A stretch of 15,296 nucleotides of DNA from Clostridia bacterium (GCA_017646185.1 JAGCNA010000184.1:1-15296), one strand, 5' to 3'; counted from the first letter of the stretch, positions 1 to 7,812 are shown. The notes: generated by a model from the letters alone, not told the origin. Program-made: numbers and translations.

Positions 1-152
1 AAAGAAATTTCGCTTATTTCGGAAGATTCAAAAAGATCTGACGCTTCTTTGGAATTTTCATCACCGTTAGGTATAGCATACATAACCGCCAACAGGATAA
101 TAATCACAAACACGGCGGCTGCTAAAAAATATAAAAGCTTTTTGTTTTTCAA
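1..152 (-). CDS. Truncated membrane-anchored protein, N-terminal part only
   Basis: An open frame of about 50 codons runs off the left edge, so only the N-terminus is visible. It opens with a short Lys/Asn-rich stretch (LKNKKLL), then a hydrophobic helix of about 20 residues (FLAAAVFVIIILLAVMYA), then a polar, acidic, Ser/Glu-rich stretch. This suggests a single N-terminal membrane anchor or uncleaved signal helix with the rest outside the cell. No lipobox Cys is seen. The frame has no ATG near its start. The best candidate is TTG at 152-150, 13 bases past the stop of the preceding gene, but no clear Shine-Dalgarno sequence precedes it, so the start is uncertain. It probably belongs to the same transcript as the two membrane-protein genes upstream. 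The product is not recognised. Confidence 0.45.
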   Translation of the reverse strand, partial: MKNKKLLYFLAAAVFVIIILLAVMYAIPNGDENSKEASDLFESSEISEIS

Positions 153-165
153 AACATACAGTACT

Positions 166-852
166 TTATTCGGTAGTGTTATATATTTGTTCGGGATATA
201 AAATAGGATGAATATTTCCGGGAATATTGGCTTTTATTCCCGTTTTTTCCGCGGCGTAATCAATAAAACTGCGTATCCAAGTCATACCTTGAAAGTCTTT
301 GAAAGGAGTTGTCAGAGGAAAAGATATATAAAAATTAATCCGCTTTCCTTTAAGTTCCTTTTTGCCGTTTGATAATGATTTACAAACCGTATCGGAAAAA
401 TATACTTTATAAATTCTGCCCGTTTTAACAAACCATTTACTGTGGTAGTAGCGGGAAGAATATTTATACTCGTATTCGTTCATAACATAGGAAAACCCGA
501 AATCCTTTATCTGCGACCAAGGCATAAATTGTCTTTTAAACAGTCCTTTTGCGTGAATTCCCTCGGTATCAAATATATAATTCGTTTTAAAAAGACCGGA
601 ATAGGAGAAACACACCCAACCATTATATAAAATGAGGAGCAGCAAAAACAACCCAACTAAAACTGCACCCGCCACCAGAGCAATACGCCCGATTTCTAAA
701 GTAATCTCAGACGGCAACATAAAAATAAAAACGTATAATATGAGAACGTTAAATGCTATTAAAAAAATAAAGCTGATACCGTAGAGCACAGAAATTATCG
801 CATTCGGATTGAACGTAGTATATGTTACTTTTTCACTGCTGTTTTTCATCAT
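166..852 (-). CDS. Two-helix membrane protein with a PH-like/YcxB-like C-terminal domain (paralog 1)
   Basis: This is a 228-residue protein of unknown function. Two long hydrophobic segments (about residues 19-46 and 57-84) form a membrane hairpin. A soluble domain follows, with alternating strands and the run EGIHAKGLFKRQFMPWSQIK near residues 97-116. The pattern of a buried 'GI' strand followed by a Trp-containing 'W-x-x-I' strand resembles bacterial PH-like and YcxB-like domains; this is resemblance by eye, not a profile match. It is clearly a paralog of the gene immediately upstream: GIHA-GLFK, WSQIKDFGF, GRIYK-YFSD and FPLTTP are shared in order. Its start overlaps the end of that gene by 20 bases, which suggests translational coupling. 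Two ATG codons lie in tandem (852 and 849) behind an AGAGGAG site, and either could be used. Confidence 0.8.
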   Translation of the reverse strand: MMKNSSEKVTYTTFNPNAIISVLYGISFIFLIAFNVLILYVFIFMLPSEITLEIGRIALVAGAVLVGLFLLLLILYNGWVCFSYSGLFKTNYIFDTEGIHAKGLFKRQFMPWSQIKDFGFSYVMNEYEYKYSSRYYHSKWFVKTGRIYKVYFSDTVCKSLSNGKKELKGKRINFYISFPLTTPFKDFQGMTWIRSFIDYAAEKTGIKANIPGNIHPILYPEQIYNTTE

Positions 853-1552
853 AACTGCTCCTCTCGGTAGAGTTATATAATTTTTCCGGATATAAAAAAG
901 GATGTGCGTAACCGGGGATGTGAGGCTTGATACCTGTCTTTTCTTCAGTATAATCTAAAAATTCTCGAACCATTGTAATACCGTTATAGTTTTCTTCCTG
1001 AGGTGTGGTCAGAGGAAAGTTGACGTAAAAGGCTATATAATTGCCCTCAAGCTTTTTCTTTGCTTCGGGCAAGGATTGACAAACCGAATCAGAAAAATAT
1101 GCTTTGTATATACGGCCAACCTTTTGAAAAAATTCAGCGCTACTGTATCTCGTTCTGGTTCTTTTGTATTCGTATTCGTACCTGACGAATGTAAAACCGA
1201 AATCCTTTATTTGACTCCATGAAATAAACTGATTTTTAAACAGACCGTTTGCGTGAATACCGTCGATATCAAAGGTGTATCTTGTTGTAAAAAGACCACA
1301 AGTAAGTAAAAATGCCCATCCCAAATATAATAACACGGCAAGAAAAACGCAGGAAACCACCAAATTCAGAAAAACAACAACTATCCGCAAAGGACCGAAC
1401 GGCATAACACCTCCCAGCAATTTGTTAACAAAGATATATATTAAAAAAATCGTCAAGGCAAGAAAGACGATAAAAAGAATACCGAATAACAGAGCAAGTA
1501 AAACACTTGAAGAATTAGTAGTATACGTTACCTTTTCTCTTTTGTTTTCCAT
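833..1552 (-). CDS. Two-helix membrane protein with a PH-like/YcxB-like C-terminal domain (paralog 2)
   Basis: This 239-residue protein of unknown function is built like its downstream neighbour. It has two hydrophobic segments at about residues 17-43 and 56-84, then a soluble domain containing DGIHANGLFKNQF, WSQIKDFGF, an EYEYKR basic patch and FPLTTP. The hydrophilic domain is more alike between the two copies than the membrane helices, and both N-termini share EKVTYTT, so the pair looks like a tandem duplication. The start is well fixed: AGGAGG lies six bases before ATG 1552, and a consensus promoter sits just upstream. It is the first gene of a short transcription unit separate from the BCAA operon. 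A role in the envelope or in sensing is possible but unsupported by any catalytic motif. Confidence 0.85.
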   Translation of the reverse strand: MENKREKVTYTTNSSSVLLALLFGILFIVFLALTIFLIYIFVNKLLGGVMPFGPLRIVVVFLNLVVSCVFLAVLLYLGWAFLLTCGLFTTRYTFDIDGIHANGLFKNQFISWSQIKDFGFTFVRYEYEYKRTRTRYSSAEFFQKVGRIYKAYFSDSVCQSLPEAKKKLEGNYIAFYVNFPLTTPQEENYNGITMVREFLDYTEEKTGIKPHIPGYAHPFLYPEKLYNSTERSSYDEKQQ

Positions 1553-1580
1553 TTGTTACCTCCTTGCTTTTTGTAACTTG

Positions 1581-1609
1581 ATTATAACACGGTGAGGATT
1601 ACTATGCAA
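1581..1609 (-). promoter_or_regulatory. Sigma-A promoter of the membrane-protein unit
   Basis: Read on the minus strand, a -35 box TTGCAT (1609-1604) is followed by a 17-base spacer and a perfect -10 box TATAAT (1586-1581). Transcription would start near 1574, giving a leader of about 20 bases with AGGAGG before ATG 1552. It lies 13 bases beyond the terminator of the BCAA operon, so it restarts transcription for an independent unit. Confidence 0.85.
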
Positions 1610-1622
1610 CACTTTTTACGAC

Positions 1623-1658
1623 AAAAAAGCCTTTCTTCTACAATGAAGTAAGGCTTTT
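1623..1658 (-). terminator. Intrinsic terminator of the BCAA operon
   Basis: On the minus strand, AAAAGCCTT, one A-A mismatch, and CTTC pair across a six-base loop (ATTGTA) with GAAG and AAGGCTTTT, and the stem runs into six T residues. It lies 14 bases after the stop of the ATPase gene at 1673. The flanking A residues could let it work in both directions, but no gene on the plus strand needs it. Confidence 0.9.
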
Positions 1659-1672
1659 AATGGGAAATATAA

Positions 1673-2866
1673 TTATTTTTTAACTAAAAGACTATCCACA
1701 AACTGTTTTGCCGCTCTTGCGCTTCTGCCGCCTTTTTCCAAAGCGAAACGCTCTGCAAGAACGTACAGTTCGTCTTTGGGGAGGAAAATTCCTTTTTCTT
1801 CTGCAAGATGGGTTACGATATGCAGATAGGTTTCCTTATTGGGCTTATAGAATGAAAGATGTATTCCGAAACGGGCAGAAAGAGAGAGTATCTCCTGCAT
1901 AGTATCGTTGCGGTGAATATCATCACCTTCTCTGCCTGAGAAGGTTTCCTTAACCAGATGTCTGCGGTTGCTGGTGGCGTATATAACCACGTTGCCCGAC
2001 CGTGCGGAAACGCTGCCTTCGAGTATTGCTTTAAGTGCACCGAAGTTATCGTCATCCTCACGGAAGGAAAGATCGTCAACGAAAATAATGAATTTCAAAG
2101 GATTTTCGCTTAACTGATCCAAAATTTCGGGAAGGGCATAAAGCTGTTCCTTACGAACTTCAAGAATACGAAGTCCTTTTCCGTACAGCTCGTTTGCCAC
2201 GGCTTTAATGGTGGAGGATTTACCGGTACCCGCATCACCCGTAAGCAAAATATTTGCGGCAGGCTTTCCATCAAGAAGTGCTACCGTGTTTTCCAAAATC
2301 ACAGACTGCTCATTTTTATAATCCACAAGTTCGGAAAGCGTGATGCTATCGGGATTTTTAACGGGAACGATACACCGCTCATCATCGAGATAAAACATTT
2401 TGTATTTGGAATAAATACCAAATCCGAATCTGTTTACGTTGTTACAACGGTATCTGTATTCATCGGGTATATTCACCTTTTCAACATCGAAATCGGGCAG
2501 ATAACCGCTGTAATCGATATTGGCTTTAAGCAATTCCGGAGTTATTTCCGAAACACCTTGGAGAATATCAAGCTCTGCGTTAACCGCTTTTTCCAAAGCA
2601 ACAGAGGGGCTCTTCCCCGCACCGATTGTTCGGATATACACGTTTTCATCGTCATTAACAAGATTTTGCAAATGCTTTGCAAAGGAGCTTCCGCAGGAAA
2701 AAACCTTTGAAACAAAGTTTGCATACTCGGAAACACGCACGTCTGTATCGTCTTCTGCGCAAAGAAATTCACAAAGAGCGAGAACGACGCTATCTTCCAA
2801 AAGCTTGGGAAAAACGGCAAGTGAGAGAAGATTTGTATATATTTCTTTCAATTTTACAGCGCTCAT
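1673..2866 (-). CDS. DUF815-type AAA ATPase, translationally coupled to ilvD
   Basis: This 397-residue predicted cytoplasmic ATPase has the hallmarks of DUF815 proteins. Walker A is GDAGTGKSS (about 210-218). Walker B is FIIFVDDLSF (259-268), with the DDLSF signature of the family. A sensor-1-like ATSN lies at 297-300, and GGRSARAA at 379-386 could supply a sensor-2 arginine. The first 180 residues or so are helical and lack a recognisable domain. The family's cellular role is poorly defined, and its members resemble remodelling ATPases rather than metabolic enzymes. The ATG shares its A with the ilvD stop (TGATG). No strong ribosome binding site is adjacent, only AAAGGTG about 14 bases upstream, so translation probably depends on ribosomes finishing ilvD. 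It is the last gene before the operon terminator. A link to BCAA synthesis, for example maintenance of an enzyme, is inferred from position only. Confidence 0.88.
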   Translation of the reverse strand: MSAVKLKEIYTNLLSLAVFPKLLEDSVVLALCEFLCAEDDTDVRVSEYANFVSKVFSCGSSFAKHLQNLVNDDENVYIRTIGAGKSPSVALEKAVNAELDILQGVSEITPELLKANIDYSGYLPDFDVEKVNIPDEYRYRCNNVNRFGFGIYSKYKMFYLDDERCIVPVKNPDSITLSELVDYKNEQSVILENTVALLDGKPAANILLTGDAGTGKSSTIKAVANELYGKGLRILEVRKEQLYALPEILDQLSENPLKFIIFVDDLSFREDDDNFGALKAILEGSVSARSGNVVIYATSNRRHLVKETFSGREGDDIHRNDTMQEILSLSARFGIHLSFYKPNKETYLHIVTHLAEEKGIFLPKDELYVLAERFALEKGGRSARAAKQFVDSLLVKK

Positions 2867-4515
2867 CAGTTAAGTATCGCACCTTTCGCACCGCTGGAAA
2901 CCAATGCGGCATAGCGTTTAAGATAACCGGAGAGAGGCTTTGTTTTGGGCACAAAGGCTGCCATACGGGAAGCAAATTCCTCTTCGCTGATTTTAAGCTC
3001 AAGCGTGTTTTCGGGGATATTTATGCTGATGATATCGCCTTCTTTTACAATACCGATAGCACCGCCGGAAGCCGCTTCGGGAGAAACGTGACCGATACAA
3101 GCTCCTCTGGTTGCGCCGCTGAAGCGTCCGTCTGTGATAAGAGCCACGGAGCTGCCCAAGCCCATTCCCATAATTGCGGAGGTGGGGTTAAGCATTTCAC
3201 GCATACCGGGGCCGCCCTTTGGTCCTTCATAGCGGATAACAACAACGTCGCCGGAGTTGATCTTGCCAGCGTCTATTGCCGCCTGAGCATCCTCTTCACA
3301 ATCGAATACCCGTGCGGGACCTTCGTGTACCAGCATTTCGGGAAGCACGGCAGAGCGTTTTACAACGCTTCCTTCGGGTGCAAGATTACCCTTAAGCACG
3401 GCAATACCGCCGGTTTCGCTGTAAGGAGCTTCTATAGGACGGATAACCTGAGGATCAAGGTTTATACAATTTGCAATATTTTCACCTACGGTCTTTCCCG
3501 TAACGGTAATGCAATCGGTATAAAGAAGATTCTTTTTGTTAAGCTCATTCATAACCGCATATACACCGCCTGCCTCGTTGAGATCCTCCATATAGGTAGG
3601 TCCTGCGGGAGCAAGGTGACAGAGGTTGGGAGTTTTGGCACTTATACCGTTTGCGATATCAAGATCTATATCTATACCGCATTCGTGGGCGATTGCGGGA
3701 AGATGAAGCATACTGTTGGTAGAACATCCCAATGCCATATCAACGGCAAGAGCGTTCATAAATGCTTTTTCTGTCATAATATCCAGAGGGCGGATATTCT
3801 TTTCAAGCATTTCCATAACCGCCATACCTGCGTGCTTCGCCAGCTCGATACGTGAAGAATATACTGCGGGAATGGTTCCGTTGCCCTTAAGTCCCATACC
3901 CAAAACTTCGGTAAGACAGTTCATGGAATTTGCGGTATACATACCCGAGCAGGAACCGCAGGTGGGACACACTTTGCACTCGAATTCTTCAAGCTCACAT
4001 TCCCCTATTTTGCCTGCGTTGTACTGACCTACAGCTTCGAACATACTGGAAAGGCTTCTTTTTTTGCCCCCCACTCTGCCTGCAAGCATAGGACCGCCGC
4101 TAACGAAAACGGTGGGTATATTAAGACGTGCTGCCGCCATAAGAAGACCGGGTACGTTTTTATCGCAGTTGGGCACCATAACGAGAGCGTCAAATCCGTG
4201 AGCACGAACCATAGCTTCGGTGGAATCTGCAATAAGATCACGGGTAACAAGGGAATATTTCATTCCTTCGTGTCCCATAGCTATACCGTCGCACACAGCG
4301 ATAGCGGGAAACACAACGGGATTTCCTCCTGCCATTGCCACACCCATACGAACCGCTTCCACGATCTTATCAAGATTCATATGACCGGGAACTATTTCAT
4401 TATATGAGCTGACAATACCGATCATAGGTTTATTCAGTTCTTCGTTTGTCATGCCCAAAGCGTGATAAAGAGATCTGTGAGGAGCGTTGCCTACGCCTTT
4501 TATTATTTTTTCCAT
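2866..4515 (-). CDS. ilvD: Dihydroxy-acid dehydratase
   Basis: IlvD dehydrates 2,3-dihydroxyisovalerate and 2,3-dihydroxy-3-methylvalerate to the 2-oxo acids that precede valine/leucine and isoleucine. The 549-residue protein has the usual length and motifs: NCDKNVPG (Cys117), CPTCGSCSGMYTANSMNCL (183-201, with Cys183, Cys186 and Cys189), and GRFSGATRGACIGHVSPEA near the C-terminus. The Fe-S cluster and Mg2+ sit in the cytoplasmic active site. The early motif SYNEIVPGH has Gly where plant and mycobacterial [2Fe-2S] enzymes have Cys. This is the pattern of the E. coli-type enzyme, which is known for an oxygen-labile [4Fe-4S] cluster, and it would suit an anaerobe (inference). ATG 4515 is preceded by GAGGA with six bases of spacing. 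It follows ilvC after the operon's widest internal gap and is coupled to the ATPase gene downstream. Confidence 0.97.
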   Translation of the reverse strand: MEKIIKGVGNAPHRSLYHALGMTNEELNKPMIGIVSSYNEIVPGHMNLDKIVEAVRMGVAMAGGNPVVFPAIAVCDGIAMGHEGMKYSLVTRDLIADSTEAMVRAHGFDALVMVPNCDKNVPGLLMAAARLNIPTVFVSGGPMLAGRVGGKKRSLSSMFEAVGQYNAGKIGECELEEFECKVCPTCGSCSGMYTANSMNCLTEVLGMGLKGNGTIPAVYSSRIELAKHAGMAVMEMLEKNIRPLDIMTEKAFMNALAVDMALGCSTNSMLHLPAIAHECGIDIDLDIANGISAKTPNLCHLAPAGPTYMEDLNEAGGVYAVMNELNKKNLLYTDCITVTGKTVGENIANCINLDPQVIRPIEAPYSETGGIAVLKGNLAPEGSVVKRSAVLPEMLVHEGPARVFDCEEDAQAAIDAGKINSGDVVVIRYEGPKGGPGMREMLNPTSAIMGMGLGSSVALITDGRFSGATRGACIGHVSPEAASGGAIGIVKEGDIISINIPENTLELKISEEEFASRMAAFVPKTKPLSGYLKRYAALVSSGAKGAILN

Positions 4516-4546
4516 ATTAATTCCTCTTTTTGTTTAAACGGGAAAT

Positions 4547-4571
4547 CCCGGAGAGTAAAATTCTCTCCGGG
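4547..4571 (-). other. Intercistronic hairpin between ilvC and ilvD
   Basis: CCCGGAGAG (4547-4555) and CTCTCCGGG (4563-4571) form a perfect 9-bp stem around a seven-base loop, in the only internal gap of the operon longer than 30 bases. On the minus strand it is followed by ATTTCCCG, not a T run, so it does not look like a normal intrinsic terminator. An overlapping smaller palindrome, CGGGAAATCCCG (4539-4550), could compete with it. A role in mRNA processing or stability, or in tuning ilvD expression, is possible. Confidence 0.6.
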
Positions 4572-4585
4572 GATATTCACAATAA

Positions 4586-5602
4586 TCAGTTATTGATAAG
4601 CTTGTCTTCGTCGCTCCAGCTGTAAAGCTTGCGGATATCTTCGCCAACGATTTCGGAAGGATGCTCGGAAGCCAGCTTGCGCATTGCATTGAAGTGAACC
4701 TGAGAGCCTGCATCGGACATATCCAGCAGGAAGTCTTTTGCAAAGGTACCGTCTTGAATGTCCTTAAGTACCTTCTTCATAGCCTTCTTGGTGTCTTCGG
4801 TAATGATCTTGGGACCGGTGATATAATCGCCGTATTCAGCGGTGTTAGAGATAGAATATCTCATACCGGAGAAGCCGCTCTGATAAATAAGGTCAACGAT
4901 CAGCTTCATTTCGTGGATACATTCAAAATATGCATTTCTGGGGTCATAGCCTGCTTCAACGAGAGTTTCGAAGCCTGCCTGCATAAGTGCGCAAACACCG
5001 CCGCAAAGAACAGCCTGCTCACCGAACAGGTCGGTTTCTGTTTCGGTGCGGAAGTTGGTTTCAAGTACGCCTGCACGTGCGCCGCCGATACCGAGAGCGT
5101 ATGCAAGACCGATTTCAAGAGCATCGCCGGTAGCGTCCTGCTCAACTGCGATAAGACAAGGAACGCCCTTACCAGCCTGATATTCGCTTCTTACGGTATG
5201 ACCGGGACCCTTGGGAGCAACCATTATAACGTTTACAAACTTGGGAGGCTTGATACAACCGAAGTGAATATTAAAGCCGTGAGCAAATGCCAAGGTCTTG
5301 CCTTCGGTAAGGTTGGGCTCGATGCTTTCTTTGTAAAGCTTTGCCTGCTTTTCATCATTGATAAGTATCATAATGATATCTGCAGCTTTTGCGGCTTCTG
5401 CAGCGGTCATTACGGTGAGACCCTGAGACTCTGCCTTTGCCCAGCTCTTGCTTCCGTTATAAAGACCAACGATAACGTTTACACCGCTGTCCTTAAGGTT
5501 AAGTGCGTGAGCGTGGCCCTGAGAGCCGTAACCGATAATAGCAACGGTCTTGCCGTTTAATTTCTGAAGATCGCAATCCTGCTGATAAAAAATTCTATTC
5601 AT
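4586..5602 (-). CDS. ilvC: Ketol-acid reductoisomerase (class I)
   Basis: IlvC isomerises and reduces acetolactate or acetohydroxybutyrate to the dihydroxy acids used by IlvD, with Mg2+ and a nicotinamide cofactor. At 338 residues it is a short class I enzyme. The Rossmann motif GYGSQGHAHALNL is at 24-36. The knotted C-terminal domain carries the metal ligands in ETETDLFGEQ (Asp191, Glu195) and in ECIHEMKLIVDL (Glu227, Glu231). The loop that selects the cofactor reads GLYNGSKSW (46-54). The two Ser residues that usually hold the NADPH 2'-phosphate (51, 53) are kept, but Tyr48 stands where Arg is usual, so preference between NADPH and NADH is open. AGAGGT precedes ATG 5602, and the gene starts 30 bases after the ilvN stop. 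Confidence 0.97.
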   Translation of the reverse strand: MNRIFYQQDCDLQKLNGKTVAIIGYGSQGHAHALNLKDSGVNVIVGLYNGSKSWAKAESQGLTVMTAAEAAKAADIIMILINDEKQAKLYKESIEPNLTEGKTLAFAHGFNIHFGCIKPPKFVNVIMVAPKGPGHTVRSEYQAGKGVPCLIAVEQDATGDALEIGLAYALGIGGARAGVLETNFRTETETDLFGEQAVLCGGVCALMQAGFETLVEAGYDPRNAYFECIHEMKLIVDLIYQSGFSGMRYSISNTAEYGDYITGPKIITEDTKKAMKKVLKDIQDGTFAKDFLLDMSDAGSQVHFNAMRKLASEHPSEIVGEDIRKLYSWSDEDKLINN

Positions 5603-5632
5603 AACAATATACCTCTTTCTGTATTGTAAATA

Positions 5633-6142
5633 TTATAAGTTTGTAACTTTGCGTATGGTAGTATTACCCCGTTCAAGGGATGCGGCGCCGGTACGGCATA
5701 TTTCCAGTATTTCGAAATCTCTGAGCAGATCTATAAAAGCATCTATTTTGTGACTGTCCCCTACCATCTGTATCATAGTGGTCTCTCGGGTATAGTCTAC
5801 AATTTTGCCCTCAAAAGCGTCTACGGCGGCACGTACGTCATTTCTCGTTTCTCCGGAATTTGCCACCTTTACGAGCAAAAGCTCTCTGCTGACCGTTTCT
5901 GCAGGGTTAAGCTCTACGATAGAGCAAACGTCGGGAAGCTTATAAAGCTGGTTTATAAGCTGTTGCTTGCTTATCTCGTCACCTTCGGAAAGCACGGTGA
6001 TACGGGAGTATTTTGCAGATTCGGTTTCGCTTACCGTAAGTGCGCTTATATTGAACTGTCTGCGTCTGAACATACTTGTAACTCGGTTAAGGACACCGAA
6101 CTGGTTGTTAACAAGAATTGCTACTGTAAATCTGTTATCCAT
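5633..6142 (-). CDS. ilvN: Acetolactate synthase small (regulatory) subunit
   Basis: This is the regulatory partner of IlvB; it activates the catalytic subunit and usually confers valine feedback inhibition. The 169-residue protein has an N-terminal ACT domain (about 4-77) with the effector-loop motif NNQFGVLNRV at 12-21. A second domain follows, starting at ELLLVKV (about 87-93) and ending in RTGAASLERG, which matches the typical small-subunit C-terminus. Its length is normal for the family. The ATG is two bases after the ilvB stop, and its ribosome binding site (AGGAGA) lies inside the last codons of ilvB. This favours coupled, near-equal production of both subunits. It could equally be named ilvH; the choice cannot be made from sequence alone. 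Confidence 0.95.
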   Translation of the reverse strand: MDNRFTVAILVNNQFGVLNRVTSMFRRRQFNISALTVSETESAKYSRITVLSEGDEISKQQLINQLYKLPDVCSIVELNPAETVSRELLLVKVANSGETRNDVRAAVDAFEGKIVDYTRETTMIQMVGDSHKIDAFIDLLRDFEILEICRTGAASLERGNTTIRKVTNL

Positions 6143-6144
6143 AA

Positions 6145-7812
6145 TCAGTCTCCTATCTTTACAATGATATCGTCCATAGAGCCGCCGGGAGGAAGCATAG
6201 GCAGAACGAACTCGTCTTTATCAATAGCGCAATCAATAAGATACGGTCCGTCGTGGTTAAAGGCTTGGTTCAAAGCCGCATCAAGCTCTTCAAGGGTAAG
6301 CGCACTGCTTGCCTTTGCACCGAATGCCTCTGCCAGCTTTACAAAATCGGTCTTTCTGTCAAGAACGGTATTTGAATAATGCTTATCGAAGAATAAGGTC
6401 TGCCATTGGCGAACCATACCCAAAACGCCGTTATTCATTATAAGAATGACTACGGGCAGATTTTCGCTTACTGCCGTTGCCATTTCGTTAAGACACATAC
6501 CGAAGCTTCCGTCACCTGTTACGAGAACGCTTCTCTGCTTGGTACCAAGTTGAGCGCCGATCGCTGCACCGAGTCCGAATCCCATAGTACCAAGACCGCC
6601 GCTGCTTATAAATCTGCGGCTGTTTTTAAAGTTAAGATACTGAGCCGACCACATCTGATGCTGACCAACGTCGGTAGCGACGGGAGTATCCGCATCAAGA
6701 TATTTATTAAGCGTATTGATAACGTTTCTGGGAGTCATTCCCTCTCTGCTATCAAGTCCTGCCTCTTCTTCAGCTCTGAATTTATCTACAACAGCCTGCC
6801 ATTCGGGACGGTTTGCTTTGTTGAGTAAGGGAATAAGTTTTTGCAACGTAAGCTTTACGTCGCCGCGAAGTCCGTGGGCAGGCTCAACTGTTTTGGAAAG
6901 CTCCGCACCGTCTATGTCTATATGGACTATTTTTGCTTTTTTTGCAAACTTTGCACGGTTTCCGGTAACTCTGTCATTAAATCTTGCGCCCAACGCTATA
7001 ATGCAGTCTGCGTTGTGCATTGACATTGAGCAGGCGTAATGTCCGTGCATACCCTGCATTCCGAGAAAACGGGGATGGTCTGTGGGAACACCGGAAATAC
7101 CCATCATAGAACATCCGATAGGAGCATCTATAAGCTCCGCAAGCTCAAGCACTTCTTCTCTCGCTTCTGCGGAAATAACGCCGCCACCAAAGTAAATAAA
7201 GGGCTTTTCTGCGTTATTTATACACTCTGCCGCCTGCTGAATACGAATGTCCTTTGCGGCACTCTTTTCGTCCTTTTCAACTTTGGGCATAGGCTCGTAC
7301 TCGTATTTTGCAATCTGTACGTCCTTGGGAACGTCAATAAGCACGGGACCGGGTCTACCGGAAGAAGCAATTCTGAACGCTTCGCGTATGGTATCCGCAA
7401 GATCCTCAATGCTGCTTACAAAATAGTTGTGCTTTGTAATGGGAAGTGTGATACCGGTAATATCTATTTCCTGAAATCCGTCGGTACCGATAACCGAATT
7501 GGGAACGTTGCCCGTTATGGCTACAAGGGGAACGGAATCTATGTAAGCAGTAGCAATACCCGTAACAAGATTCGTTGCACCGGGACCGGATGTTGCGATA
7601 ACAACACCAACTTTACCGGTTGCACGGGCATATCCGTCTGCCGCATGGGTTGCACCCTGCTCATGGGCGGCAAGAACGTGCTTAAGCTCGTCTCTGTATT
7701 TATATAATGAATCGTATACGTTGATAATCTGTCCGCCGGGATAGCCGAAAACTACGTCACACCCCTGCTCTATCAACGTGCGTACGATAATATCTGCGCC
7801 TGAAAGTAACAT
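6145..7812 (-). CDS. ilvB: Acetolactate synthase large (catalytic) subunit
   Basis: This thiamine-diphosphate enzyme condenses two pyruvates to acetolactate, or pyruvate with 2-oxobutanoate to acetohydroxybutyrate. The 555-residue protein shows the full three-domain plan. The catalytic Glu51 is in AAHEQGATHAADGYAR, the SGPGATN turn is at 75-81, and the ThDP motif runs from GDG (433-435) to NN (460-461). GMVRQWQ (465-471) contains the Trp that lines the herbicide-binding channel in this family. These features mark an anabolic, FAD-dependent type rather than catabolic AlsS, and the adjacent ilvN supports that. Four residues precede the conserved GADIIV start, so the N-terminus is short but complete. 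The ribosome binding site AGAAAGGA lies in the last codons of leuB, five bases of gap separating the genes. Confidence 0.97.
   Translation of the reverse strand: MLLSGADIIVRTLIEQGCDVVFGYPGGQIINVYDSLYKYRDELKHVLAAHEQGATHAADGYARATGKVGVVIATSGPGATNLVTGIATAYIDSVPLVAITGNVPNSVIGTDGFQEIDITGITLPITKHNYFVSSIEDLADTIREAFRIASSGRPGPVLIDVPKDVQIAKYEYEPMPKVEKDEKSAAKDIRIQQAAECINNAEKPFIYFGGGVISAEAREEVLELAELIDAPIGCSMMGISGVPTDHPRFLGMQGMHGHYACSMSMHNADCIIALGARFNDRVTGNRAKFAKKAKIVHIDIDGAELSKTVEPAHGLRGDVKLTLQKLIPLLNKANRPEWQAVVDKFRAEEEAGLDSREGMTPRNVINTLNKYLDADTPVATDVGQHQMWSAQYLNFKNSRRFISSGGLGTMGFGLGAAIGAQLGTKQRSVLVTGDGSFGMCLNEMATAVSENLPVVILIMNNGVLGMVRQWQTLFFDKHYSNTVLDRKTDFVKLAEAFGAKASSALTLEELDAALNQAFNHDGPYLIDCAIDKDEFVLPMLPPGGSMDDIIVKIGD

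Noticed and set aside
2677..3855. 392-codon open frame on the plus strand, opposite ilvD
   Set aside because: It lies antisense to a clear ilvD and the C-terminus of ilvD's neighbour gene. Its translation is rich in His, Cys and Lys runs with no family motif. It is a by-product of codon bias in the real gene.
4029..4250. Short minus-strand frames overlapping ilvD, ilvC, leuC and the ATPase gene in other phases
   Set aside because: They lie inside conserved genes in a different phase, with no ribosome binding sites and no domain signal.
4547..4571. Intrinsic terminator between ilvC and ilvD
   Set aside because: The stem is strong, but on the minus strand it is followed by ATTTCCCG instead of a T run, so ordinary intrinsic termination is unlikely.
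5603..5640. Possible -10 box TATAAT just before ilvC, suggesting an internal promoter
   Set aside because: The hexamer includes the ilvN stop codon, and the position 17 bases upstream (TACCAT) is a poor -35. Genes on both sides are tightly packed.
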